Positions 52,094 through 61,378 of a stretch of DNA of 64,000 bases are shown here, in pieces (within the stretch, counting starts at the first letter, position 1; each line of letters opens with the position of its first letter). The translations under genes were made by a program, and so were the position numbers. The notes beneath the pieces were generated by a model. The model had not been told where the DNA came from, did not search any database, and worked only from the letters and a program-made list of their open reading frames with translations. The DNA comes from Pseudomonas sp. MWU13-2100 (lineage in GTDB: Bacteria; Pseudomonadota; Gammaproteobacteria; Pseudomonadales; Pseudomonadaceae): positions 1 through 64,000 of the forward strand of contig NZ_JALLIX010000023.1 in NCBI RefSeq assembly GCF_023242365.1. The letters run 5' to 3'.

Positions 52094-53233
52094 ATGCGCA
52101 AATTCCTGCTCTTTTCCCTGCTGGTCCTGCTGCTCGCCACCCTCGCCGGTTATGGCGTGTGGACCCAACAACGCAGCAGCGGCCACTACCTCTCGGACCT
52201 GCGTATCCGCCTGACCGTGAACCAGGGCGTGGCGGGCGGCCACGGCAACCTGCTGGGCCTGCAACCGGAGCTGTTTCCCAACGACTACCAGAGCACCTCC
52301 CGGCTGCACCGCAAGCTGGCCGCCTATCTGCAGCAGGCCCGCGGCCTCGGGCTGCTGAACGAGAAAACCATCGTCGTGCTGCCTGAGCACATCGGCACCT
52401 GGCTGCTGCTACGCGGGGAAAAGGACGACCTCTACCAGGCCCTCGACCAGCAGGAGGCGATGAACTGGCTGATGCTCGGCAACCCGCTGAAGCTGCTCGG
52501 CGCCCTGTTCAATGCCAAGGGCCGCAGTTTCCTCGAAGACGCCCGCCTGCGCATGAAGGCCAAGAGCATGGCCCAGGATTACCAGGCGGTGTTCGGCGGC
52601 CTGGCGAAGGAGTTCGGCGTCACCCTGGTGGCCGGCTCCATCGTCCTGCCGGACCCCAGCGTCGAGCAAGGCACCCTGAAAATCGGCAAGGGCGCGCTGT
52701 ACAACGTCAGCCTGGTCTTCGCCGCCGACGGACGCCCCCTCGGTCAGCCCCAACGCAAGCTCTACCCGAGCTTCGACGAACGCGGTTATATCAAGGGCGG
52801 TGGACGCCAGGAGCTGAATGCCGTGCAAACCCCGGCCGGGCGCCTCGGCGTGTTGATCGGCAGTGACAGCTGGTATCCGGACAACTACCGCCGGTTTGAC
52901 GAACTCGGCGTATCACTGATCGCCGTGAGCGCCTCGCTACCCGGCAAGAACAGTTGGGAGCAGTCCTGGCGCGGCTTCAAGAACGCCGCCACGCCGGCGC
53001 AGATCAACCTCAGGCCCGGCGAACTCGGCGAAGGCGAAGCCTGGCATCGCCTGACCCTGGTCAGCCGCCCCCCCACCAGCCAGTCCACGGCCGGCATGAC
53101 CGTGTTTCTCCGTGGCCAGTTCTGGAACCAGCGTTATTCGGGGCAGAGCTTTATCAGCCACGACGGGCGCTCCATCGACGGGCAGGACGGCAGCGATCGC
53201 GGCGCCCGCCTGCTGAACCTGTGGCTGCCATGA
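52094..53233 (+). CDS. Membrane-anchored nitrilase-fold protein without catalytic Cys
   Basis: A 379-residue protein with an N-terminal anchor (residues 4-22) and a carbon-nitrogen hydrolase-like domain. The catalytic Glu ('KTIVVLPEHIGTWL') and Lys ('QRKLYPSFDERGY') positions are recognisable. The Cys position of the nitrilase triad (pattern 'I-C-x-D') reads 'VLIGSDSWYPDNYRRF', with Gly in place of Cys, so hydrolysis by the usual route is not possible. The gene diverges from fadH and overlaps the AraC regulator by four bases. A conserved gene sits at this place in P. aeruginosa as well. Role unknown. Confidence 0.75.
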   Translation: MRKFLLFSLLVLLLATLAGYGVWTQQRSSGHYLSDLRIRLTVNQGVAGGHGNLLGLQPELFPNDYQSTSRLHRKLAAYLQQARGLGLLNEKTIVVLPEHIGTWLLLRGEKDDLYQALDQQEAMNWLMLGNPLKLLGALFNAKGRSFLEDARLRMKAKSMAQDYQAVFGGLAKEFGVTLVAGSIVLPDPSVEQGTLKIGKGALYNVSLVFAADGRPLGQPQRKLYPSFDERGYIKGGGRQELNAVQTPAGRLGVLIGSDSWYPDNYRRFDELGVSLIAVSASLPGKNSWEQSWRGFKNAATPAQINLRPGELGEGEAWHRLTLVSRPPTSQSTAGMTVFLRGQFWNQRYSGQSFISHDGRSIDGQDGSDRGARLLNLWLP

Positions 53234-54270
53234 AGCCGGTATCGATGCGCCTGGGCGACCTGTCCGTGAGCTTCGCCCACAGCCTCGCCGAGGCGGTGAG
53301 CAGTCACGGCCAGGACGCGGGGGCGCTGCTGGAGCAATATGGGCTGGACCCGGCACGCCTGGCCGAGCCCGGCGCCCGACTGTCGATTCCGCGCTATATG
53401 CGCCTGGGGCACGCGGCGATCCAACTGACCGGCGACCCGGCCCTGGGCTTGCGCATGGGACGCCTCAGTCGGCTCAGCCAGGCGGGCCTCGCCGGCGTCA
53501 CTGCCGCCCAGGCACCGACGGTGCGCGAAGCGGCGCGAACCCTGATCCGCTTCGAGGCGCTCTACGGCTCCAACTATCGCGGGCAGTCGAGTTTCCACGA
53601 GGACGCCGACGGCGCCTGGTTGCGTTTCTACTCCATCAGCCCCTACAACGCCTACAACCGTTTCGTGGTGGACTCGATCATCGCCGGCTGGCTGCAGCAA
53701 CTGGCCAGTGTCGGCGGCGAAGCGCTGCACGCCGAGCGTATCGACATCGAATTCGCCGAACCGGACTACGTCGCGGCCTACAAGGGCCTGGGCGACTGCC
53801 AGGTGCACTTCGCCGCCGAGCACAATCAACTGCGCCTGAGCCACGCCAGCCTGGGCCTGCGCAACCCGCAACATTGCCCGGGCACCTGGCGGCACCTGCT
53901 GCAACTGTGCGAACGGGAACTGGAACAACTGACGCGCACCCGCAGCCTGCGTGAACGTATCACTCAGTTGCTGGGGCCTTTGCTCAATGGCGGTCGGGAA
54001 CCCGACCTGGAAGAAGTGGCGGCACGCCTGAAGCTGCCGACCTGGACACTGCGTCGCAAACTGGCCGAGGAAGGCACGCAATTTCGCGCCATTCTCAATG
54101 ACACTCGCCGTGACCTGGCGATGACCTATATCCGCGACACCGAACTGGCCTTTGGCGAAATCGCCTACCTGCTCGGATTTGCCTCAGCCGAGGCCTTTCA
54201 ACGGGCTTTCAAACGCTGGAACGGCCAGACACCCGGCGAGTTCCGCCGCAGCCAGCGGCATTCGGCCTGA
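53230..54270 (+). CDS. AraC-family transcriptional regulator
   Basis: A 346-residue regulator with the N-terminal ligand-binding domain of the 'arabinose-binding' type common in Pseudomonas (~20-200, 'LTGDPALGLRMGRLSRLSQA') and a C-terminal double helix-turn-helix: 'EEVAARLKLPTWTLRRKLAE' and 'GEIAYLLGFASAEAFQRAFK' with 'WNGQTPGEFRR'. The ATG overlaps the stop of the nitrilase-fold gene, so the two are co-expressed. It may control fadH and its own operon; no binding site can be named. Confidence 0.92.
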   Translation: MKPVSMRLGDLSVSFAHSLAEAVSSHGQDAGALLEQYGLDPARLAEPGARLSIPRYMRLGHAAIQLTGDPALGLRMGRLSRLSQAGLAGVTAAQAPTVREAARTLIRFEALYGSNYRGQSSFHEDADGAWLRFYSISPYNAYNRFVVDSIIAGWLQQLASVGGEALHAERIDIEFAEPDYVAAYKGLGDCQVHFAAEHNQLRLSHASLGLRNPQHCPGTWRHLLQLCERELEQLTRTRSLRERITQLLGPLLNGGREPDLEEVAARLKLPTWTLRRKLAEEGTQFRAILNDTRRDLAMTYIRDTELAFGEIAYLLGFASAEAFQRAFKRWNGQTPGEFRRSQRHSA

Positions 54271-54286
54271 GCCGAGAAACCGGCGT

Positions 54287-54373
54287 TTACAGCTCGGTCG
54301 CGTCTTCAGCCGGCTCAACCGGGTCCAGCTCGAAAGCACTGAACTCCAACAGCTCTTCTTGATACTCATCCAT
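54287..54373 (-). CDS. Candidate 28-aa acidic peptide
   Basis: A short frame with a very strong ribosome site ('aaggag', 7 bases before the ATG). The product starts 'MDEYQEELLEF' and ends 'EPAEDATEL'; 11 of 28 residues are Asp or Glu, with no Lys, Arg or Cys. It is convergent with the AraC gene and its stop lies 17 bases past the AraC stop. There is no signal peptide. I cannot name a family. The good ribosome site and biased composition favour a real gene, but a frame this short can arise by chance. Confidence 0.55.
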   Translation of the reverse strand: MDEYQEELLEFSAFELDPVEPAEDATEL

Positions 54374-54445
54374 CGTCAAACTCCTTTTTTCGCTTATGGG
54401 TAAAACCGCTGTCTTGCTCACCATTTCTATCAGGTCAACACGATC

Positions 54446-54586
54446 CTTGTAGAGCCGGCTCGCTGACGATCAGGCCCGTGAGTCTTTCGGCGACTGTTCG
54501 GCCGTCATCGCCAGCAAGCCGGCGCCTACAAATCGGGGCTCGGCGCAAAATATTGCCACACGCCCCCCGAAGCCGGCTCCTGCAAG
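54446..54586. repeat. REP cluster, second sequence type
   Basis: 'ttgtagagccggctcgctga' at the left is mirrored by 'gccagcaagccggcgcctac' at 54509-54528, and a third partial copy 'cgaagccggctcctgcaag' lies at 54568-54586. The rest of the 54374-54790 gap shows nothing else I can define. Confidence 0.8.
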
Positions 54587-54790
54587 CAGCAGCGGGGCTG
54601 GGTCCAGCATAGGGGTCCCATGTGAAGGAAAAATGAAGCACCCCGTCTGCCCAGGCACCTGAATAGGGGCCTGAAATAAAAAACTAGCAGAACGGTCAGG
54701 ATTTACCCACTTTTATTTTGCAGGGGCGTCCCCCGTCACAAGGTCACGGATCGAGGTCGACAAACCCGATCGCGCCACCTTGTGCCGGGT

Positions 54791-55762
54791 TTACTGAGCC
54801 GGAGTCGCCGGAGCGGCCGGCTCGCTGGCCGCTGGCGCCGGGGCAGGCGTTGGGGCAGACGTCGGCTCGGCAGGGGTTGCCGGGGCAGGCGCCGGGGCAG
54901 GCGTCGGCTCGGCAGGGGTTGCCGGGGCGACTGGAGTTGTGGGGGTCTTTTCGAGCGGCGTGACCGGCGCGGCGTCGGCGGGCGCGGCGACCGGTTCGGA
55001 CGTGGCAGGAGCAGGAGCAGCAGGAGCGGCTGGGGCCGCAGGAACGCTATGCACAGCGTCCAACGCCTTCACTGCCGGCGCAGGCGTCGGTTCTACCGCT
55101 TTGACATCGGCGGCCTTGTGTTCCGCCGGCTTGGGATCCGCCGCCTTGTCGCTCAGGGCCTTGGCCGGCGTCACTTCAGGCATGCCCAGATCGACCTTGG
55201 GTTTCTCGTCGGTATGTTTCTCTTTTTTCACCTCAGGCGGCAGGAACAGTTCCACCAGGGTGAAAAAACGGTCATAGAAGGTCGCCGAGGACACGGTCTC
55301 GCTGGCAACCTTGACCATCGAGTCATCCGTCGAGCCGATCGGCATCGACACCGAGCCCAGCACGCCGACGCCGAGGCTCGCGGAGTTGTTGACCTTCTTC
55401 AGGGCATAGCGGTCCTGCAGGGCGTTGGCAAACATGGTCGAGCGATGATTGGCCGTGCCATCCGCCGCACAGACCACGCTGAAGCTGATCTGCATATGGG
55501 TATCGCCGGTCTGCTGGAAGCTCTTGTTGCCGCTGATCAGCTTCGGGTCGCTGCTGGTGATGATATAGCCCTGGCTGAGCAAGGCACGCCGGGCCGCTTC
55601 ACAGGACGCGGCGTCGCTCACACCGTAATTGCGTGAGAACGTACCGGCGTCGTCGAAATTTTCCCGTTCGTAAACGGTGGTCTTGGTGGTCGACGAGCAA
55701 CCCGCGGCGCCCGCCAGCATCAGTGCCAATGCAACGGCACGCAAGTGGAATGATGTCGACAT
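54791..55762 (-). CDS. DUF2242 lipoprotein with Pro/Ala-rich tail
   Basis: A 323-residue lipoprotein: 'LMLAGAAGCSSTTK' is a clear lipobox (Cys22). The DUF2242-like domain spans ~25-165 ('SQGYIITSSDPKLISGNKSF', 'MQISFSVVCAADGTANHRST', 'FYDRFFTLVELFLP'). From about residue 200 the chain is low-complexity Pro/Ala/Thr repeats, likely spanning or binding the cell wall. DUF2242 function is unknown to me. It lies next to the response regulator gene on the same strand with a 104-base gap, so probably its own transcript. Confidence 0.85.
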   Translation of the reverse strand: MSTSFHLRAVALALMLAGAAGCSSTTKTTVYERENFDDAGTFSRNYGVSDAASCEAARRALLSQGYIITSSDPKLISGNKSFQQTGDTHMQISFSVVCAADGTANHRSTMFANALQDRYALKKVNNSASLGVGVLGSVSMPIGSTDDSMVKVASETVSSATFYDRFFTLVELFLPPEVKKEKHTDEKPKVDLGMPEVTPAKALSDKAADPKPAEHKAADVKAVEPTPAPAVKALDAVHSVPAAPAAPAAPAPATSEPVAAPADAAPVTPLEKTPTTPVAPATPAEPTPAPAPAPATPAEPTSAPTPAPAPAASEPAAPATPAQ

Positions 55763-55866
55763 TGAAAATCCTGAGAAAAACAGTCCGGGGCGTATTGTGC
55801 ATCAGATCGATATCGCTGAGCGCACACTGAACAGGTTGTGACAGCAAATTTTCAGGAAAATGCACA

Positions 55867-56562
55867 TCAGCGCCCCTCCATCTGATAACGCACCTTGTAC
55901 AACTCGTTATCGCCACGCAGGCCCAGCTTGCGAAATGCCGCCTGCTTCTGGGTGCTGATGGTCTTGATGCTGCGCGAGAACTTGCGCGCAATATGGGTCA
56001 CCGACAAGCCATCCAGGCAACAGCGCAGCACCTCGTGCTCGCGTACCGTCAATTCGGAGGTCCTGGCCAGGACGTCGAGACTGGCGACCTCGGACTCCGA
56101 GGCCGGCGTGGCGATATCGAGCCGCGACACCTCATGCACCTGCAACGCCTCGACCATGTCCGGGTGCAGGTAGACCTTACCGGCCGCCACCTGACGAATG
56201 GCCAGAACGAACTCGTCGGAATTCAGCTCCTTGCCAATAAAACCGCTGGCCCCGCAGCGCAGCGCCAGGGCCACCGTCGCCGGCACATACAGGGACGAAA
56301 TGATCAGCAGTCGCAGCTTCGGAAAACGGATCTTCAAGATGCGAATCAGGTTCAGGCCGTCGACCTCGCCCGAGCGCAACGAGTAGTCCATAACCACCAG
56401 GTCGACGTCCTGCTCGCGCAAGGCGGCCATCAGGGCCGCGCCACGGCTGAAACTGCCCAGCAGCAGGAGATCGGTCTCGGCCTGGATCTTGATCTCCATG
56501 CCGCACAGGACCAGGCTGTGGTCGTCCAGAATCATGAGGCGGGTAGGCTTTTTCTCGAGCAT
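55867..56562 (-). CDS. NarL/LuxR-type response regulator
   Basis: A 231-residue regulator. The receiver domain has acidic residues 'ILDDHSL' at 11-17, phospho-acceptor Asp59 in 'DLVVMDYSLRSGEVDG', and Lys in 'SGFIGKELNSDEF'. The C-terminal helix-turn-helix is 'LTVREHEVLRCCLDGLSVTH' then 'RSIKTISTQKQAAFRKLG', the RcsB/NarL form. 'aggaga' precedes the ATG. No histidine kinase is adjacent. It lies 316 bases downstream of the T6SS genes on the same strand, so it might be read through from them, but a link to T6SS control is only a guess. Confidence 0.88.
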   Translation of the reverse strand: MLEKKPTRLMILDDHSLVLCGMEIKIQAETDLLLLGSFSRGAALMAALREQDVDLVVMDYSLRSGEVDGLNLIRILKIRFPKLRLLIISSLYVPATVALALRCGASGFIGKELNSDEFVLAIRQVAAGKVYLHPDMVEALQVHEVSRLDIATPASESEVASLDVLARTSELTVREHEVLRCCLDGLSVTHIARKFSRSIKTISTQKQAAFRKLGLRGDNELYKVRYQMEGR

Positions 56563-56878
56563 GAACTCTCCTGCACAACTGCCAATGAAAAACTGACTCG
56601 GCAGTGGTCAGGTCCGACCGACGCAAAATCGTTGTGCGGACCGCCACCCCTTCACAATGGCATCCTGCCCAACCGATACATCCCCTGATCCGCAGGGCCC
56701 CTCTCCCTGCGCCAGATTCCCACCAGGCCAGCCTCGACGCGGTGGCAACCGGCGCCCCAAGAGTGGGCTATCGGAGGTCATGCTAAACAGTCTTCGGCAC
56801 ATCCGACATAGGACATTTCCACAAGCCTTTTATGAAACCGACCTTCATCTTGCGGGACAGACCAAATACCTACAGTCA
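56563..56878. other. Intergenic stretch without a recognised feature
   Basis: 316 bases between tssM and the response regulator. No convincing gene, terminator or REP is seen; it should contain the promoter of the response regulator gene. Confidence 0.5.
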
Positions 56879-59800
56879 CTACGTCGATGGGCATCGGAAA
56901 TCGCTGAGAATCTTGCGACCGAATGGGTGGTCAAGGCTGGCGCTGCGCAACTGCAGCACGACCTCAATGTCCTCGAAGCCCAGGGTCAACCAGTAACCCT
57001 CGCCGCTCGGGGCCGGCACCAGGCGCCCCTGCTCCATAAAGCGGAACCAGGCCCAGGGTCCTTCAGCCGAGCGCACCAGGGTCCGGCCGTCGATCAGCGT
57101 GACCACCATTCTCAGCTGACTGCCCAGGGCTCGGGTCGGCCAGGTAAACAGGCTGGGGCGGATCGGGCCGTGGGAATAGTTGAGTTGCAAGTCGTCCAGG
57201 GTCAGGCGCACCTGAGCGATGCTTTCATTCATGGACACGGGGCTGAGCTCGAAATCGACCCGGGCGACGTCGGACCTTCCGGGGAAAAACGCCCGACGAA
57301 TCTGCTCCGCACGTCGGAACTGTGTAGCCACCGCACCTTCCAGTAAAGTGACGTCCGGATGACGCTGTTGAAAATCCTCCAACAACCCGGAGGGGGCAAA
57401 CAAGCGGTTGAAGTCGACCAGCGATAGTTGCTCTCGGGCCTGCCGATCAAAGGGATAGCGCTGGGCGAGCAGTCGCGAACACTCAGGGCCCAGTTGCAGG
57501 TTCAGGCTGGCGCCGACCGTCGTCACTGCCTGCTGGTGCAGGTGTTGCCGGCCAACGCTGACGATATCGGCGAACAGCGGTTGCAATATCGGCGGCAGGC
57601 TGTCGACCTGACGTTTCAACTGTTCCAGGGCATCTACCGACGGGCTCGGCAAGCCCGTTGCCAACGCTTGCTCCCGGGCCTGGAGGTAAACCGCCGCCTG
57701 GGCCAGGGCTTCGCGCAAGGCCTCAAGCGGGACGGCGTTGCCCTCGGTCAACTGTTGCAGCGCCATAAAGTGCCGGTTGATCGGGTGCTCCTCGAGGGCA
57801 ATCGTGTCAGCCAGCGCCTTGGCCGGATCGGAGGAGAAACTGGAGGCCAGCGACGACACTTGTTGACGCGCCCTGTCGACCAGACGCTGGGGGACCTGGG
57901 TGATCTCCAGGCGGGTTTCATGCGCTGCCGCACGCAACAAGCTGAACAACGCCGAGTCGGCCCGCGACAGCCGCTCCAGCCTGAGGGCCAGGGACTCGGG
58001 CTGGTCGAGGCCGACCAGCCGCAGGTCGGCGAAGAACCGCTCCCAGTGGCGGATATAGTCCTGCGTATAAAGCGCGGACACTTCGTTGTGCAAGGTCAAC
58101 GCGTCCAGTCGCGGCCCCGTGCCCATGACCCAGTCTTCTTCCTGGAGCGCCTCGGCCACCAGTAACGGCAGGCGGACCCGCAGCTGCTTGTAGCCGCTGC
58201 GGCTGAAGTGGGCAGGAACGCCGCGGTTCAAGGGCTCGCCGCTACGGCGGGCAAGGCTCAGCAGGCCCTCGCTGCCGCTGACAGCGACGACACTGAATTC
58301 TTCCGCGCCGGCACTGGCCAACATCGTGCTCAGTCGATCGTACAGGCGCTGTTGTTGCGGCTCGCTGCGTAGTTGTCGACGTACCTGCTCGACCCATTGC
58401 GGGTCGACGCTCAGCACCGGCCCCGTCGCCAGTAACGGTATCAGCGCCTGGGCATGAACCTGTAGTTGCTCGCGTTGCGCCGGGGCCAGCGACTGACCGA
58501 GATCGCCCTGCACCCGGGCCGACAGCCAGTGTTCGAAGGCCGCCGATTCGAACCGCCCCTGGCCGCCCAGCATCAGGTAAAACCGCAGGCGCTCCCGGCT
58601 CTCGTTGTGTGCCTCGTTCGGCAGGGAATGCTGCAAGCTTTGCACAACGCGGGGCAGCAATTCATCGAGCAAGGCTTGCTGATAGAGGCTACGGGTCTGG
58701 CCTAGCAATCGCTGATACTCACTCAACCAGAAGGCGGGTTGCGGCCAGTCGTCCGAGGGGGGATGGGCCAGATTCCTGAAGACCGCCAGACGCTCGAGCA
58801 CCGCCGGCGTCAGACTCGTCCCGGTAGCACTGGCCGGCAACGCCGCGAGCGACGCTTGTTGCTCGGCCAGCCACTGCAGCTGCCGGGTCTGCTGCCAGTA
58901 ACTGTTGCCAAGCAGCGTTGCCAGCAGAATGACCAAAGCCGCCGCGCCGAGTGCAAGCAAGCAACGGCCCGCTCCCGCCTGCAAGAAGCCCGGCCAGCGC
59001 GCGTGGCCTCGACTCTGTTGCAGGCAGCGGACCAAGCGCTGACTGGCAGCCCGGGCACCCGGCTCGAACCGCAAGTGGCCGCCGCAACGCAACGATTGCA
59101 GGTGTACCTGCGCGACCCGCGGCTGTTCGAAAAACGCCGTCTGCAGATAAGGCTGCAAGACCTCGCCGAACTGTCGCCACAAGCGTGGGAAACCATAGAG
59201 TTGAACCCGGGCCGAGGTCTGCGCTTCTCTCTGCAAACGCTCGGGAAGTCCGTCTTGCACAGCCGCGAAGGTACGCACAAGCCGCTCGGCCAACCCCGCC
59301 AGGTTCTGCCGATTGCGCTGGCGGCCAAAGGCCAGCACCAGGTCTCTGTCCTCGACCGGCAAGTCCAGCAGCGACGGTTCGAATCCTGGCAAACGATCAC
59401 AGTGGGTGACGATCACCTGCACCGGCAAGCCATGCCCGAACTCAGTGGCCAGCTCTTCCAGGCGTGCCCGCAGGATCAGGGCCTGGGCATCGCGGGCGGC
59501 GGGCGCCAGACGCAACAGATGTACCGCATTGAGCACCAGCACCACGCCGGCGACTCCCAGCCCGTGGCGGCGTGAGCGTTGCAGTTCATCGAGCAGGCAA
59601 CGCCATAAGCGCACGCCGCCGGGGTCGGCCTGGGTCAGCAACGCCGAGCTCAGCGCCATAACGGAGAAAGCCCCGAGACGTTCCGGGCGCAAGTCATCGG
59701 GCGGCGACTCGTCGCCCCCGCGTGCCCGGCGTCCCCTCTCCCCCATCAGACTGCGCTTGCCGGCACCCGCCGCCCCCAGCAACAGGAACACCGGACCGCT

Positions 59801-60148
59801 TGCGCTGGCCTGGCTTTCCAGGCGCCAGCGCTCCAGCCGTTCGCGCAAGCGCCGTTCCCGGGCACAAGGCGGGTCCAGCTCCTGCAACGCCTGCTGCGCC
59901 GCTTCGGCGCGGATCAACTCCCGATGCTTGCGCCGGCGCCGGGCCCACCAGAACAACAGCAGTCCACCCAGGTACAACGGCCCCAGCAACAGCCACTGCT
60001 GCCAATCATGTGTCAGTGGCGAGACGCCATCGATGGACAAACGCGAGCCATGACTGCGGACCAGCAGGGTCAACAGATAAAGGCCCAGCACCAGCGGCAG
60101 CGCTCGCAGCAGGTTTTTCAGCAATCTCTGGGGCATGGTGACAGTCAT
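56879..60148 (-). CDS. tssM: T6SS inner-membrane protein TssM (IcmF)
   Basis: A 1089-residue component of the T6SS membrane complex with TssL and TssJ. Two spans near the N-terminus (~12-31 and ~52-69) are followed by a cytoplasmic NTPase-like domain, a third span at ~400-420 ('CLLALGAAALVILLATLLG') and a large periplasmic region ending in the TssJ-binding domain ('FPGRSDVARVDFELSPVSM', 'GPWAWFRFMEQG', 'GYWLTLGF'). The Walker A loop reads Gly125-Ala-Ala-Gly-Ala-Gly-Lys131-Arg132, with Arg where Ser/Thr is needed, so nucleotide hydrolysis is doubtful; several TssM proteins are naturally degenerate here. No clear ribosome site before the ATG. Last gene of the visible operon, 27 bases after tssL. 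Confidence 0.9.
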   Translation of the reverse strand: MTVTMPQRLLKNLLRALPLVLGLYLLTLLVRSHGSRLSIDGVSPLTHDWQQWLLLGPLYLGGLLLFWWARRRRKHRELIRAEAAQQALQELDPPCARERRLRERLERWRLESQASASGPVFLLLGAAGAGKRSLMGERGRRARGGDESPPDDLRPERLGAFSVMALSSALLTQADPGGVRLWRCLLDELQRSRRHGLGVAGVVLVLNAVHLLRLAPAARDAQALILRARLEELATEFGHGLPVQVIVTHCDRLPGFEPSLLDLPVEDRDLVLAFGRQRNRQNLAGLAERLVRTFAAVQDGLPERLQREAQTSARVQLYGFPRLWRQFGEVLQPYLQTAFFEQPRVAQVHLQSLRCGGHLRFEPGARAASQRLVRCLQQSRGHARWPGFLQAGAGRCLLALGAAALVILLATLLGNSYWQQTRQLQWLAEQQASLAALPASATGTSLTPAVLERLAVFRNLAHPPSDDWPQPAFWLSEYQRLLGQTRSLYQQALLDELLPRVVQSLQHSLPNEAHNESRERLRFYLMLGGQGRFESAAFEHWLSARVQGDLGQSLAPAQREQLQVHAQALIPLLATGPVLSVDPQWVEQVRRQLRSEPQQQRLYDRLSTMLASAGAEEFSVVAVSGSEGLLSLARRSGEPLNRGVPAHFSRSGYKQLRVRLPLLVAEALQEEDWVMGTGPRLDALTLHNEVSALYTQDYIRHWERFFADLRLVGLDQPESLALRLERLSRADSALFSLLRAAAHETRLEITQVPQRLVDRARQQVSSLASSFSSDPAKALADTIALEEHPINRHFMALQQLTEGNAVPLEALREALAQAAVYLQAREQALATGLPSPSVDALEQLKRQVDSLPPILQPLFADIVSVGRQHLHQQAVTTVGASLNLQLGPECSRLLAQRYPFDRQAREQLSLVDFNRLFAPSGLLEDFQQRHPDVTLLEGAVATQFRRAEQIRRAFFPGRSDVARVDFELSPVSMNESIAQVRLTLDDLQLNYSHGPIRPSLFTWPTRALGSQLRMVVTLIDGRTLVRSAEGPWAWFRFMEQGRLVPAPSGEGYWLTLGFEDIEVVLQLRSASLDHPFGRKILSDFRCPST

Positions 60149-60175
60149 CCGGCGAGGGCAAAGAGGTGCAGCGCG

Positions 60176-61378
60176 CTATGGCAAGGCAGTAGCGGTCACG
60201 GAAGGTTCGAGCACAATTTCCACCCGGCGATTGCGGGCCCGGTTGTCCACGCTGTCATTCGGCACCCGTGGCTCACTGGCGCCACGTCCCAGGGCCTGGA
60301 CACGCCCGGGATCGGCGGTCTCGCCGAACATCGCGAACAGCACGGCACGGGCACGGCGCAGCGAGAGCTGTTGATTGGAGACCCGGCCCTTGCCGACCGG
60401 CGTATCGTCACTGTGGCCGATGATCCGGATCGTTCCCGGCCAATCCGCCAGCACCGCGGCGATACGCTGCAAGGTCGCTTCATTCCCGGGCGCGATCACG
60501 CTGCCACCCGGTGTGAACCACGCGGCTGCGCCGAGCCGCAACCGGACACCAGCGGCTTCATCGTGCAGCGTCAGGCGCCCGGCCTGGATATCCTTGGCCA
60601 GACGTTCAGCCAACGAGGGCAATGACGGGGCCGCAGATGGCCGCGTGGCGCTGGCCGGCAACACCCGTGCCAGGCCACGCCACTGCTGCTCGGAACGCAT
60701 TTGCAAGTCGTACGCGCCCACCACCGCGAGGATGGGCAGCAGCACCAATGGAGCGCACCAGCTCCAGCGCAATACGCGCCGCAACCGCGGTCCGCTCTGC
60801 GGGGTCGTCGACGGCGGACGCGGATAACGCTCGCGGTGCAGGCGCAGGGTCTCGTAGAGTTGGGCACGCTTGAGGGCCAGGATCGAATGGCCTTCACGCT
60901 GGATGCGATAACGTCCCTCCAGCCCCAGCGCCAGGCACAGGTACATCAGTTCGAGCAGCGCCAGGTGCTCCACCGGCCTGAGCTGCGCCTCGTCCAGATA
61001 GGCGAAGAAGCCTTCGCCACCTTCGCTTTCCTGGTGAAAGGTCATCAACAGACTGTGCTGTGACCAGGCGCCCCGAGCCCATTCGCTGCTGGCGATGACT
61101 TCATCAAGCAAGGTGCACAGGGCATAACGGGCGCGCAGTACGATGCGCTGCTCGATACCGCAGGCCAGCGCCCGGCTCTGGAAGATCCGCACCCGAGCGA
61201 TCAGCCGCAGGCGCAGCGCCGGCAAGTCGGGCTGGCGCGTCAGGCGCTGGAACACCACCACCTCATGCAGCAGATCGTCAGTCAACCCGCGAAGGTTTTC
61301 GTCGGCCGCCGCCGGCCCGGCCTGGACAGGCTCACGCTGGCGTTGACGCGATCCGCGAGGCGCCTTGGCAGATGCCAT
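60176..61378 (-). CDS. tssL: T6SS protein TssL with OmpA peptidoglycan-binding domain
   Basis: A 400-residue DotU-type protein. The cytoplasmic DotU domain (~30-205) has 'YALCTLLDEVIASSEWARGA' and 'YLCLALGLEGRYR'; one span follows at ~210-232; the periplasmic C-terminus (~290-395) is OmpA-like ('IRIIGHSDDTPVGKG' with 'NQQLSLRRARAVLFAMFGE'), which anchors the complex to peptidoglycan. This is the 'specialised' TssL form; in other systems the anchoring is done by TagL or TssJ partners. Start ATG at 61378 shares a base with the tssK stop (TGATG). Confidence 0.92.
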   Translation of the reverse strand: MASAKAPRGSRQRQREPVQAGPAAADENLRGLTDDLLHEVVVFQRLTRQPDLPALRLRLIARVRIFQSRALACGIEQRIVLRARYALCTLLDEVIASSEWARGAWSQHSLLMTFHQESEGGEGFFAYLDEAQLRPVEHLALLELMYLCLALGLEGRYRIQREGHSILALKRAQLYETLRLHRERYPRPPSTTPQSGPRLRRVLRWSWCAPLVLLPILAVVGAYDLQMRSEQQWRGLARVLPASATRPSAAPSLPSLAERLAKDIQAGRLTLHDEAAGVRLRLGAAAWFTPGGSVIAPGNEATLQRIAAVLADWPGTIRIIGHSDDTPVGKGRVSNQQLSLRRARAVLFAMFGETADPGRVQALGRGASEPRVPNDSVDNRARNRRVEIVLEPSVTATALP

